Positions 12,782-25,554 of a stretch of DNA of 64,000 nt are shown here, piece after piece. Numbering within the stretch: the stretch's first letter is position 1; every line of letters begins with the position of its first letter. The stretch comes from Wuchereria bancrofti. Taxonomy: Eukaryota; Nematoda; Chromadorea; Rhabditida; Onchocercidae. The notes under the pieces were generated by a model. The model had not been told where the DNA came from, made no database searches, and worked only from the letters and a program-made list of their open reading frames with translations. The translations under genes were made by a program, and so were the position numbers. The stretch covers positions 2,154,399 through 2,218,398 of the forward strand of contig SSBO01000001.1 of the NCBI GenBank assembly GCA_005281725.1, read 5' to 3'.

Positions 12782-15279
12782 TCATTCTATTTTAGCAGGT
12801 GAGTCTGTACGATATTTGGATCGAAGGGCTGCTAAAGTTCTTGTATGTCCACCTTGCTTCCATTTATTTACAAGAACCGAAAGTAATGTGGACATATTGC
12901 AGCAAGCTACTAGAAAGAATCCATATGCAAGAATCTGCACCTGCAAAATAACATTTAACTGTTGAGGTAGAAGTAGAATTTTAAGCTAGAAATGAAGCAT
13001 ATAGAATAATCAGTTATCGTTTACACATTTCCAGCTCTTATCTTGTTTACTCATTCAATAAGATCATTAATTACAGAGCAAGCCGATGACCACAAGTTTA
13101 CAACTGATAACACAGATTTCGATTTATAGGAATAATCAGAGAAGAGTTACCTGCCATTGACCAATACAAATTGGAGCTTTTGTTAAGTAATATAATTTGT
13201 AGGAATTGTAGAATTGAAAAATATAAGTTAGAATAAGGAAGGGTATTAAGAAAGTTAATCCTTTGAACATCCAGCTGCTAAATCCCTCTGAAATAAGAAA
13301 TGTTACAAAAATAAGAAATAATTTAGACAGTAATTTAAATATCTTCAAAATTTCTCCTACCAACAGATACATCCATGCTGTATCGTTGTCCTAACGCATG
13401 CAAACGTCGTAAACAACCAGTTTGATAGCGGCATTGCAAAAGCTAAAAATAAAAATGTTATATCTTATATTATATTCATGAAAGTCAAGTCGCTGAATAA
13501 TTTAACAAGAATCCACAGATTAAAAGTATAAACGAACCTGAACAAAAGAGAGAAAAAAACAAAACATAATAAACTGTGTCCGAATACTTCGATAACATTC
13601 GCCATCTCCCCATGTTACAGTTATACCAGAAAGTACACAGGAAACATAATGATGCATTATCCACCAGCCTTTAATCCTAAAATTATGATAAAATTATTAA
13701 GGAAGTTTTATTCCTAACATTTGAATATTTGTGGTTGAAAATTTTAGGAAAAAGCGTAAAATTTTAAAATACAATAACATGATACCTTGACCCATTAATT
13801 CGTAATATTGCTTCACGTATTGTTAAGGTGCAATAAAACCATACCAATACGAAATTTATTGCTAAATCAAGAACTCTAAAATTGAAAATATGTAAAATTC
13901 GTGATGACATACTGAAAAATCGCTGATTTATTGAATAAAATTATGACGGAGAAATCGGGATTTTGCAATAAATTTTGTTTATCACGTAGTGGTTAATGTA
14001 ATAAAGTAATGGAATTAAACTTGTTCCGTATTGAAGAAAGAGTACTCTCTAGAATTTAACAATCCTTTCCTTTCTCTACAATCAAAGAAAAAAGAAAAAA
14101 TAAACCTTGATGTAAATATATATGCGAAAAAGAGAAGAGACAGCAGGGCACAATTTACGGTAACTTTGAACTTCTCATATTCCTTTTTATATCGATAACG
14201 ATCATTTTTATTCATTAATGATACATTTAAGTTACTACCAAGGATAATCGACAGATACAAACTAAAATTTCAATAAATTTTTATTTCATAATCAATCATC
14301 ATCATCTTAAAGAAATAATTAAGTTTCAGTTAATTTTAATTTTTGTTGCTAAAATTAAAAATAATCCGTCTCAATGATCTAACATTTAGAAAGTATTAAT
14401 CCATAGATTTCATTGCAAATTATTAAAAACTTTTCTGAAATATTTAATGAATTTATCTTACTTACCCATTACTTTGTACAGGTAATTCACCCTTCATATC
14501 TTGCGATCTCCTCTCTAATTCTGCAATACCTTCTTTCACCGTTTTCAAATATTCGACATTTTCAGGCTGCTCTTTACCCTTTAAGCTAAAAATGAATCAA
14601 AATGACAAATGATTTGACCATATATCTTTCACAGAAATGACTTTAAAAAAAGGATAAATCCGTATTTCCAGACCAGATTTCAATTTAATTGAACAAATGC
14701 AAACCTTCTCAGAGATTCTCTAATCTTGGATATTCGATATAGGCAATGTTTCACTGACTTTTGACATCCTTCTTGCAACTTAGACACTTCTTGTAATTTG
14801 CCCAAATAGATACGATGATGATCCTGTAAAAAGTCCTGTTAAATTTTTCGAAAATTTTTGATTTAAAAAAAAAAGTTTACGAAATTTAGATAAGTACCGT
14901 AAATAGTTTGCAAAATTTCGAATTCCATTAAACTTAGTCTAATTTACTTATCAGTTAAATTATCTAATATGTAAGTGCACAAAGCATATAAACAGCCACC
15001 GAAAAAGCAGCATCTCTTAGATCATAATAAAATAAAATCTTTTAAAATGAAGATCTAACTAAACTGCATTTTCACTTCAAAATATTTTACTTTGAGATAT
15101 CAGTTCTTTTTTGATCTATACTTGGAACATTTATCTAATCATTAACCAAGCAAATTATGCCAGTAATATAATGAAAGAAGAAAATATAGAAAATTCCAAA
15201 CCTCAATTTCTTCAAATTCATCTTTCAATGAACGCCATTCATCGGACATACGAACAAATGGGCTTTTCTCATCCGCCAT
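12782..15279 (-). CDS. TMEM120: TMEM120 (TACAN/NET29) family membrane protein, 359 aa
   Basis: Polytopic protein of the nuclear envelope/ER; family members have been linked to adipocyte differentiation, lipid or CoA binding and, with dispute, mechanosensation. Nine exons on the minus strand: 15279-15202, 14823-14705, 14585-14466, 14261-14106, 13875-13786, 13676-13538, 13442-13361, 13287-13151 and 12940-12782; phases agree and total 1080 nt. The N-terminal ~110 residues are coiled-coil-like, rich in Lys, Glu and Leu. Next come [18 protein letters not shown] and YKKEYEKFK, then hydrophobic segments with conserved landmarks [41 protein letters not shown] and [18 protein letters not shown]. Length and landmark order match human TMEM120A/B. 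The start ATG sits two bases after an acceptor (tttttag), consistent with trans-splicing. Confidence 0.93.
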
Positions 15280-18200
15280 GGCTAAAAATTTTAACATTTT
15301 AAAATTAAATTCTTTAAAGTGAAAAGTATTCATGGTAGATAATTTATCAACTGCATAGCTTAAACAAAAATTTAATCCATTTTTATAGATTTTTTTTTGA
15401 AAACACTTCACTGCTCTTCCATCACATCACATTTTCTGTATTACTGGACAAATAGGAAAGGTAGAAATTTGTAAAATTCAAATTAAAATCATATTTTAAT
15501 TGATAATTTATTACAGAAACGGAAATTGCGAGAAAGGAAGACAATAATAATCATAACCTGTAAAATTTCAAGAATATTTTGCAGTAATATCAAAGCAAAG
15601 CCAGTTTTGTACTAACTGAACATACGATTGCTGAAATAATAAAATTCAGCGCTAACTGACAAACAGTACTGTAACACTGAAATTTACGGCAAACATTAAC
15701 ATTATCATAAGCATAAATTTGAGAAATACGTCACGCTTTAAAGTGGGAGAACAAAAATCATAGGGTTATGCAATGGAAGGAAGCAGCAAAGAGATATCAC
15801 ATCATCAGAAGATAAGTGATTTCTATTAATTTTTTTTAAAATCAATTTAATTAATAAATATTCCCTACTATGAAAAGCTTCTTCCGAATTGTGTAATGGA
15901 TTATTTAAATTTAAACTGTGTAGAAAAAAAAACTTGATAAGAAATAAACCCAAAAAGAAGAAATTATTACCAATAATATATAAAATTTGCAAAAATGACA
16001 AGTCTTTGCTAGGATTTGAACCTATCAAAACATTACAAAGCTAAAAATCAAGGAAGGATTTAATAGCTAATAAGAAGGGTAGATTTAATAGTCACATTGT
16101 TAGAGGATTGTTTTGTTTCAAGTTTCTTCATTTTTTTTACCTATCTACTAGCAAAATTTCTGACTCATCTATCATGATAAACAATTTCACGTAGAATTAC
16201 TTCTAAGTGGAAGCGAGTTACTCATAATATGTGGAGAGGAAAAGTTATGAGATTATTTGTACGTGAAAATATGACAGTTATGAGATGTACGTGAAAAAAT
16301 ATGAACATGATATTGGTAAGAATTTTCGCCGCATTATTTTTGACATTCAACAAATTCATATAAGTAATAAGTGAAAGAAAAATTTTAAAAAATGCTTCTT
16401 CATAAAACAAAATAAATGAAAAAAATTCATAATATTTGATGTATCATTTTGATTATCAAAATGAAACAAACAGCATAGATTGATAGCATTACTGGAAAAG
16501 AAGGATTATTAGAAGCATATTGGAAAAGAAGTAGCAATAGCAATGACAAAGATATCATTTGGAATAATACAAGAAAAACACCTTTACGAATATCGCCACA
16601 AAATTGTACCATTAAAAATGATATCATTAGGAACCAATAATGTACCATTAAAGAAGTTAGGGATGGATAAATTATTTTAGATAGTAGCATGACAACTAGT
16701 AACACATCTAATAATATCAAAATTAAAAACCATGCGGAATATTTATAGCAGCGGAATAACCCCACTAGCGATAGTGAATGGTTGTGATTTATAATTTCTC
16801 CATCGTCGGAAATTGATTATTGCCACTTCTCATTAATCAATTAATCATAGATACCTCTCTTAATTAATTAGTTATTTTTTCCACTTGTTTACTCGCTTGC
16901 TTCACTCACTTTCACATTGCCTTATATAGTATCGCAAGCAAATATTACTTTGAATAATAAGTAAAAATTTACGAAAAATTTTGGACTTTAAAAAACACAT
17001 GATTAAATTTAGAAATTAAATGATGAAAGTTAGAAGTTAAATAATGGTAGGAATAAGTGGTGGAATATCTCTAACATATTATTATATTGCATTTCATAAA
17101 CGCATTCTTAGATGATCGCTTTTACACGAATAATTTATTTCAATTTATATTTGAAAGATGATAATGTAATAATTAGTTTTAAAAAATGAGTAAATTCGTA
17201 TCAAAATTTATCATTCATAACAGAAGATGACTTTACTTATACGGAAAATCCACCAATAAATCAATAATCTGATATAAATAGAAGAAAAAAACAACGAACT
17301 ATATTGACAGGAAAATTTAAAATATTTATAAAAAGTTCATCCTTAACTAGAAAAAAAAAGGAAACAAATAGTTTGAATGACAATGCTGCATTCTTACATT
17401 CTCTTTGCTCATAAACTATCTATTTGGCTTATCAATTATCTAAAAAGAAGCGCAAAAATCCCTTTCTTTTCTCTTATTAGGTATTAAAAAGAGAAGAATA
17501 AAAAAAAGGAAAAATGATTGATTGATTGATTGATTGATAGCGAGAAAAATGTCAAATTGTTACACGTGTAACCATTAAAGAATTAAACTTAAAAATTTCG
17601 CAGTATATTTGATTTATGAAATTTTAAAAAAATTTTGGGGGAAAAAAAGAAAGAAAGGATTAGAAATCATTCCGAAAAATTTCTTATTTTCAGAATTTCT
17701 CTTTCAGTAAGTGTATATGTCACATTGTAATATTAACATACTTCGAATATTTCTCATTACAAAAATTTTATTTTTGGAGAAGAATGAAATTATTAGAGCA
17801 AACAAACAAATAAAATAAATAGAACTGTTAAAGAAATTTTTGCTACTAATTAATGAAATATCAGCAAAATGATAAGAGCAGGGACAGAAAATTCGTGATG
17901 AATTCGCTTTAACTGTGAAAGAGGGAAAAAATTCACCAAAAAGTTCAAATTAATAATATTTCTTGATTTAAAGAACAGGAAGGAGAAATTTTATCCTCGA
18001 AGATACCAAAAAAAGACAAAACAACAGGAACTGAAATTTAAATCAACACCGATGGATCTCATAATTAGGTCAAATTTTTCAAGACTATTCACTTGTCTTT
18101 TAAAGTTGATGAACGAAAACAATAAGAAATCCAAGAACAGGAGCTCTTTTTCCCGGTTAAAATTACCGATTAAAAAAACCTGAAAAATGCTTCTCCTTTT

Positions 18201-20043
18201 CGGAAAATGCAACAAATTCGTGAAAATTTCTAGTTCTTCAAGAATTCTCGAAATTCCTCTTTATGCCGAAAGAAAAATGGCTTGTATTGATTTTTAGCAA
18301 ACGGAATCGGTAAGGAAGAAATTGTCAAATCAGAAAATTTTATAGAATTTCAACATGAAATATGCACAAATCACATTCTAATACACTATGAAATATATAT
18401 TATGCTAAAATAGTCATTAGATTATAATAACGCGAATAATAACAACAGTAGCAAAATAAATGATAATAATAATAGTAATAATTAGTAATGATCAGAAAAA
18501 TAATAAACAAGAAAAAGTATAACACTTGGAAGAGCAATCCATAAATAATTTCAAGATTAAAAGAAAATGAGTACATAAGAATGAAAAACCAACAGATGAT
18601 GGCAAGCTAGAATGATTACACTGTTTACAATTATTGAAGTAATGCTAAGATAAAAGAAAGTCGAATATCAAATTACTGCATAAAGATATATCTCCCAAAC
18701 AACAGTTACAACCGGTCCGCAAGTCCGTACCTCATAATCTGTTCCGAAGTATTTACATTTTGGCAGACATACGATCAATCACTTCAAGGAAATTTACTGC
18801 ATTTCATCTTAGTCAGCAATTTCTTACTTCATATTATTTCGAAGTTGAAAAAACTGTGCAAATGGAAAATTAAAAAAAACCGAAAAAATATTCCAAATTT
18901 TAAAGTTGACTTACTGAAGAAAGTTATTAGAGCTTCTCCAGCTTATTTACATAACTTTTTCAATCATATAAACAAAAAACAACAAAGTTTCAAATGAAAT
19001 TTAACAAAACAAATAAAATTTAGCTGGAATGATAGATCCAACAATAACTGAGGTTCAAATGAAAATAATGCAATTTTGTTCATGAAAAAAAAAAGAACAA
19101 TTACAGCTGGCCATAAAACAAGCAGAAAGAATAAAAGTTAAATGAACATCAAATGATTCAAAATTTCACCAAAATAAGACATTTTACTTCTTTTTCAAAA
19201 GAATAAATAAGGGAAAAAAATAAAAGACAAATTAAATGAATGAGATGTGAAACTTTCATCTATCAAAAACGAATAATTGTAAGTTTGAGAGCAAAACAAA
19301 GTATCTCGAGAAAAAGAATGGAAAAACTGTTTGGTTCGTTGTTAAAGTGCAAATTTAATTCATCAACTGTAAATTGTTTCGGGTTAAAAAAAAAAACATG
19401 TATTCAAAGCCAAACTCAATTCCTGCACAAAGAAACAAAAGCATTGTGTTAGGAAGAATGAAGAGCTTAAATTTTGCAAATCCACGTTATGTGAAAGCCG
19501 AAAATAGGTCGTAAAAAATGAAAGAAAAGTAAGATTAATGATTTATGTGAACAAGTAATAATAATCCATATAAGACACATTTGCCTACGTTAGCAACAAT
19601 TTTTTGGATTCTCATGTACAATTCCGATCGTCTTCCAGACCGACAAATATCTTAGGTTCGGGAAAGTTAAAAATGCTGTACACATATTTAATCATATATT
19701 TTTGAAAAGAACTGTGATAAGATGATCCACAGACATGTAAATTAAATATTCCCTAAAGAAATACAATGTTTGAAAATAAATGAAAATACCTTGTGAAATA
19801 AGAAATCACAGTGGTACATAAAGTTAAAGTTACATAAAGTACAGCATTTGGAAATACTTTATATTTTCTTCCTTCTACCAGAAATTGAAAAATTTGACTT
19901 TATGTAGTTTTTAAATCAGATTCTAAGAGTTAATTTTTAAAATATCAATTTGAAAAATCAACAAATAGAAATACCAAAACAACATACCATACTTAAAACA
20001 ACCAATTTAATTCACTTAAATTATAATCTAAGTTTAAATCATC
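15280..20043. other. Intergenic region TMEM120 / SLC6, about 4.8 kb
   Basis: Lies upstream of TMEM120 and downstream of the SLC6 gene (both on the minus strand). AT-rich throughout, with a TTGA tetranucleotide run at 17515-17538 and a degenerate AAT-rich stretch near 18420-18485. Open frames such as 15738-16028, 16427-16765 and 19240-19452 are low-complexity and have no recognisable motif. I see no gene here. Confidence 0.55.
17515..17538. repeat. TTGA tetranucleotide microsatellite
   Basis: Six uninterrupted tgat/attg units in the intergenic region upstream of TMEM120. Confidence 0.8.
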
Positions 20044-23000
20044 TCAAATAGCAGTTTCACGCTCGAATGTAGGTAAGAAACCCATTTTCCCAATCTGGCG
20101 TCCTGAAGTTGAATCTATTTCTTTCTGTTTTTCAACAATTTCACCAGAATATGTAAAACCATCGTAACCATTAGCTGGCTGCAAAAAAAAGAAAAAAAAC
20201 GAAACAATAATAAGTATATAAGATGAAATTAGAACAAAACAAAAAAACAAAAAAAAGACCTATTGCAAAAACATTAGCACAGGACAGAACACAAACAAAC
20301 AAGCATACATATATACATCATATATACATACATGCACACATACACATACATACATAGAAACGTAAGCAAACCAAGCTAACATATACATACATATATACAC
20401 CACCACATAACATAAACAAGTTCCAAGCTACCCAGCCATTTTATATTCTTTCGTTCCCTTAAATGGGGCAAATATTAACAGCACTCTAGTCAATAGTTAT
20501 ATTTGTATATTTAATTCAAAATGTTCACATTTAATGCTTATTTATGCTTCTTTGTTATATTATAATATGTATGAAAGTACTACTTCATTATTACAATAAG
20601 TTAAATGATTTAAAATAATTTGGAAATAAAATGCACCTCTTTCTGTGGCGGTAAAATGAGCCGTCTAGCCTCAGGAATTTGCAGTGGGTAATACTCAGCA
20701 CGATGAATAGCTAATGCCGGACCCCATTCATTCTCTGGACAAAACAGATCCAACCATCGTTGAATAAATGTCCCCTTTGTTAAACAAAATTTCACTACCG
20801 CTGTTACTGGAATAGCAATCAAAGGTGCTAGCGAAATACCCCAACCAATACGTTCTGCATACATCGGATATTTGTATTTTTCATATTCTATAGGTTTGTA
20901 AGCAAACCAAGCTAACGATAGCAGTGCCTACAACAAATGATTAATGCAAATCCTCTTTCAATCTTTCAGAAGTATTTTAATTTATAGATTTGTAAATATT
21001 TTTGTAAAATGTTTTATCGTTCTTTCGTCGTGCACGTATAATTTCCAAAAAAAAAAAGGAAAAAAAAACTTACAAGATATATAAATGGGCAAACAAATTT
21101 CCATAAAATCTTCCATACAATATATGGTGGTGGATAAAAACCAATCATCCATTTAACGTTATCCAAAAAATTATCAACTCCTGCAAAAAGGCTAAAGATC
21201 TCTATTAACAAAAAAAAAAAACACAGAACAACACGAAAAATTAAACATTTGAAAAAACGAAAGAATACTTAGTTTTACACATATAATTTTCGAATCGATG
21301 AAAATAACATAAATGTAAATAGCAAATTTTCTTTCATCTCTTCTTCACCGAAGTTTACATTATTTCTTGCATGGATGTATTCAGTCTGAATTTGTTCTGA
21401 TATTTTATAATTTAAGCGTCAATCGAAAAGAAACAAGTAAAACGATTTCCTATCAAACCACATAGGAGATACAAATATATGTAAAATTGAAATAAGGAAG
21501 GACCGTATGCCCACGAAATAGCCATACATTCCAGAAATGCTAATAAGACTAATGTCCAGGTCGTTGTAAAATAATCCAATAGCAACAACCAGTAAAAACC
21601 AGCCTAAACAAAGAACACATTTAGGTTCAGTTCTAATTTCAAGCTAGATTCAAAGATAAAACATTGTTCACTTTGAAGGAGAATCTCTGTGCAACGAAGG
21701 AAAAAATTATTCTGAATTTCAAAGAAAAAAAGAAATTAAAAAAAGTCCTTACAGCAGCGCACAGAGGTATACCAAACGCATAAAATATGACACATGAAAA
21801 GGCTAAAACATGCCGATGATTACGTCGCAAACGTTCAGGAAATTCATCACAAATCGCTGACACGATCGTTTCCATTGTTATATTCTAAATTTATTTTTTG
21901 CATTTTATTGTAATTATAGTGCTAATTAAATGTTACGCAACTGTTATATTTTGGTGAAAAATAATTTTAAAAAGCTTGCCATTGTTGTTAGAATTACTGC
22001 CATAATCATTGCAAAATACAATATGGAATAAATTGGTGCAACTGGCAACTTTGCAATTGCTTCCGGCAGATAAACAAATATAAGTTGCGCGCCACCTGCA
22101 ATTTTTAAAAATCCAATTATGTTCCAGGTACTCTAAACAAATAAATAAAGTTTTTCAAAAAGGAATAAGTAAACTGATAAGGTGAAAGGAAGTTTTCGAA
22201 AAGAAATAAGTAAATTAATAAGTTAAAAGACTATCGAAGATTTTTATAAATTGAATAAGTTTTTAAACAATAAACAACCTTTGAAACTGAATTTCTCAAT
22301 CGGAAGTTCCAGTTCATAACATAAAAACCCAACAGCTGATGATGCTAATGCTCCGCAGAACAATGATGTTATAATATCGACAATGCACAAAATCCAAGCA
22401 TCTCTACAAACAATGGATTATTTACACCATAAATATGTATAACCAGCATTTACGAGAACAAAATCAACAAGAAAATTAATGAATAAACATTACAACACAT
22501 ATACTTATGGATATCTGTGGAAAAAAAATTGATTGATATCAAACAAGTTTTTTCAAAGAGCAGTAAGTATGTAAAGATATTCTGTAATGTCAAAATCTTA
22601 GTTACCTGAAAGTATAAAACTCACTTTAAAACGTTATTATGAAATCTGCTATAACTCGCAAGTGTCACCAAACCACCAGTGCAACATAACAGGGAATAAA
22701 ATACCTGCCCAGCTGCTGTACCCCATACCTGATTAAGAAAGTAGACAAAAATTGAAAATAACATTTAAAAAAAAGTTTATTACATCAGCTTTAAGTTTAT
22801 TTCAAATTTGGTAGTGCTATTTGGTAGCAGTATGTAAGGTTTCGTTTAAATTGCAAAATTTTTTCCAGAAAAAAATCGAAATCGAATAATAAAAAGCCGC
22901 AATGAATATTCACCGTCAAATCAGCTAAGAATTTCCATGTCGGTGTATAAAAATAAGTGAGACCAGCGATAGAACCCGGTAACGTCAAAAAACGAACGAA

Positions 23001-25554
23001 TAAAACGAACAATACCATATATGATGCTATAACGATAACATAAACAGCCTGAAATATTTTGTTCTTCGGAGTACTGCAATTAAATACTGTGTTCCTGAAC
23101 AGATCCTCGAATATCTAGATCATTAATTTGTTCACGCTGGAATGTGAAATGAGCTCTATAGCAAACCAAATTTCAAAATTTGCAAATTATTTTCCAATAT
23201 TTTGGAAATTCACTTATAAAAAAGGGTATCAAGCCCTACAAAATACTTAATATTATACATCTAATCCAAGTGACTACCACAAAATTATGTTCAAAAAGTA
23301 CACAGCACCGCATGTGAGAAATATGATTTCGATCTCTTAAGTTTGAAATCAGATAAAAACACAAACAAAATGAGAATATCACAATCCTACTGATTTTATG
23401 ATAAATCACAACATGATACAGACATCTCATTACCTTTCCGGACGATTTCACTCCTTTGAAAGCAGATAAGAAAACGATAAACCAAGCTATTAATAAATAG
23501 AGTGCGAGATGCCAATTAATGGGACTAACTTTATCGAAACGATCTGACATCAGCAACACTTCATTACTGTAACACCGATTAATTATAGGATGGAAAATAA
23601 TTTGAAAAAGAAAGGAAAACTAATTGTTTCTACGATAGAGCAAAACAATTTGATAGCTTAAAAAATTGGTTCCTTTTTTCGAAATCTTAGTTTAAATCCA
23701 GAATGTTGAATTACACTTTCGAAATGAATGGAAGTTGAAATCCTTTCTAAAAACTTGATTTTAAAATAAATTTAGATAAATTCCTCAGAAAATGTTATTT
23801 TGCTTTCAAACCATGTAGTGTTCAAATTTTAATATCAACATTAACCTTAATGCTCATCCCCTGGATGAGATTAAGGTTAATGTTATTTCTGAACAGTACC
23901 ACAGCAATTAATACGAGTCAGAGCTGACATATATGTGGAGAAAATCTTACTGTAAGTACTCTGCACTTGGTAATACATGTTCATCAATATCAAATGATGA
24001 AATTTCCAGAATCGATGAATTGCCGCTCAGATACTCCTTATCAATAACGCAGGAACCATTACGAAGTAACGTACCGTTCTGCAGAAAGCAACTAGCAACA
24101 CTATCTCGATTCCAAACTGAGCATTCTGAAAATGAAAAAAGAAAAGAAAAAAAAGCGAAAAAACGAGAAAAATACACCATGAGAGATTTTACATTTTGAA
24201 CTATAGGAATACTGACAGCATATCAAAAATAATTTCGATGACGACATGATACAGTAATAAGATGTATAGGAATGCCATCGCTGTCATATCGATACTCAAA
24301 TTTAGCTGTGCATAAAATACTTGAGACTACGGTGTACCAAAATAGCAATAACTATTTATTACAATCGTTTATAAAAATCATCGAATATCTTACTCATCGA
24401 ATTCCAATCATTACTGCATGTGGCCCACGGTAAAGCAAATTTGAACGAATTGATAAAATAAGATATTGCCCATGCAGCAACGGCACTATAATATATACAT
24501 ACAATACATGATACCATGAACATTGCAATACCAATACCTGAAAAGCAATTCGTGAAATTCATAACTATGTTTATTGCGAGTAAAATGAAAGACGAGAAGG
24601 AAAAAAAATCGTTACTAGAAAATTTCAACCGCAAGTATTCTTACAAATTTATAAGGTTATAAAAGATAACCGAGACTTTTCCGAACACCGACTGTCATAA
24701 AGCAAGGAACTCAAAAAATCTTCATAAATGTAAACCAACCTTTAAATAATGGAACAACTTTCCATACCGAAAGGCATCCCACGCTTGGGAACTGGCCTAA
24801 TGCAAGTTCCATCAACAAAATAGGCACACCCGCAACTAACATTAGGACAATGTAGCAAAAACAAAATGATCCACCACCACTTATTCGGCAATAATATGGA
24901 AACCTGAAAAACTGATGTTTGCAAAGAGAAAAAACACAAAGCGAATTTTCCGAATCATAAATAACACTGAAAAATGCTGGATGAAATGGAAAGAAAAAAA
25001 GATACCTCCATAAATTTCCCAAATTAAATATAAAACCAACAGCCGATAGGAGGTAATCCATTCTCGAGGACCAATTACCACGAATTTTATTCTCATCACC
25101 GATATCATCGATATCTTCAAAGGGAAATTCGATATCACCTTCGGGGATGTAATCTGGTATATTCAATTCTAACTAAAACAATGACAGTTTTGCTCTTTCT
25201 TTTTCAACTTCGAAACTGGAATTTCAAGAAAATGACTACAACCCTAATTAAAGCTCCAATTAATCATTAAAAAAATAGATTTAAAGTTTTTTAAAACTAA
25301 CTTAGGCGTCAAAAAAAAGAAACGGAACTCTAACTTTTTAAATTAATTTAATTGCATAGGAGTCAGAAGCAAATATGAATAATCTGATTTACCTTTCGAC
25401 AAAATGGTGGATAGATTGAATTAGCATCCCGATAGGATCTTTTGTATGTTTTTTCTATTCCTTCATTGACCGGTCGATTCTGACAATTGCGGCGATTAGA
25501 GGAACGGTTATTGCTACCAGACCATCTCACATCGCTTTGGCTAGTAATCGACAT
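20044..25554 (-). CDS. Divergent SLC6 (sodium neurotransmitter symporter family) transporter, 729 aa
   Basis: Fifteen minus-strand exons, all phases consistent: 25554-25393, 25172-25006, 24903-24740, 24537-24394, 24125-23951, 23566-23434, 23048-22914, 22728-22625, 22403-22279, 22095-21980, 21884-21753, 21603-21504, 21180-21074, 20927-20637 and 20178-20044. It has about 12 membrane spans. Landmarks: [12 protein letters not shown] then LGNLWRFPYYC (TM1, residues 86-115), [15 protein letters not shown] (TM2-3), a Cys-containing extracellular loop 2, YSLLCC (TM6), [10 protein letters not shown] (intracellular loop 3), [14 protein letters not shown] (TM8) and [17 protein letters not shown] (TM10-11 linker). 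Substrate is unknown; TM1 and TM6 substrate-site segments differ from all classes I can recall. At the Na1 site Asn104 and Asp404 replace the usual Asp and Asn. Intron 10 uses a GC donor (21979). Nematode SNF-type proteins are the likely relatives; I cannot assign one. The mature start is MSITSQSD at 25554. Confidence 0.92.
20302..20401. repeat. CATA-type microsatellite in SLC6 intron 14
   Basis: Degenerate CATA/TATA array in the last intron of the SLC6 gene. It is interrupted by a 19-nt copy of exon 14 sequence at 20362-20380. Confidence 0.75.
20362..20380. repeat. Exact 19-nt copy of SLC6 exon 14 sequence (20898-20916) inside intron 14
   Basis: The 19 bases gtaagcaaaccaagctaac occur identically at 20362-20380 (intron) and 20898-20916 (exon 14, coding LAWFAY on the minus strand). 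Partial similarity continues on both sides. Confidence 0.75.
23837..23884. repeat. Near-perfect short hairpin in SLC6 intron 5
   Basis: Arms at 23837-23859 and 23863-23884 are complementary over 22 pairs with one bulged G; the loop is 3 nt. It lies inside the intron between exons 5 and 6. Confidence 0.8.
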
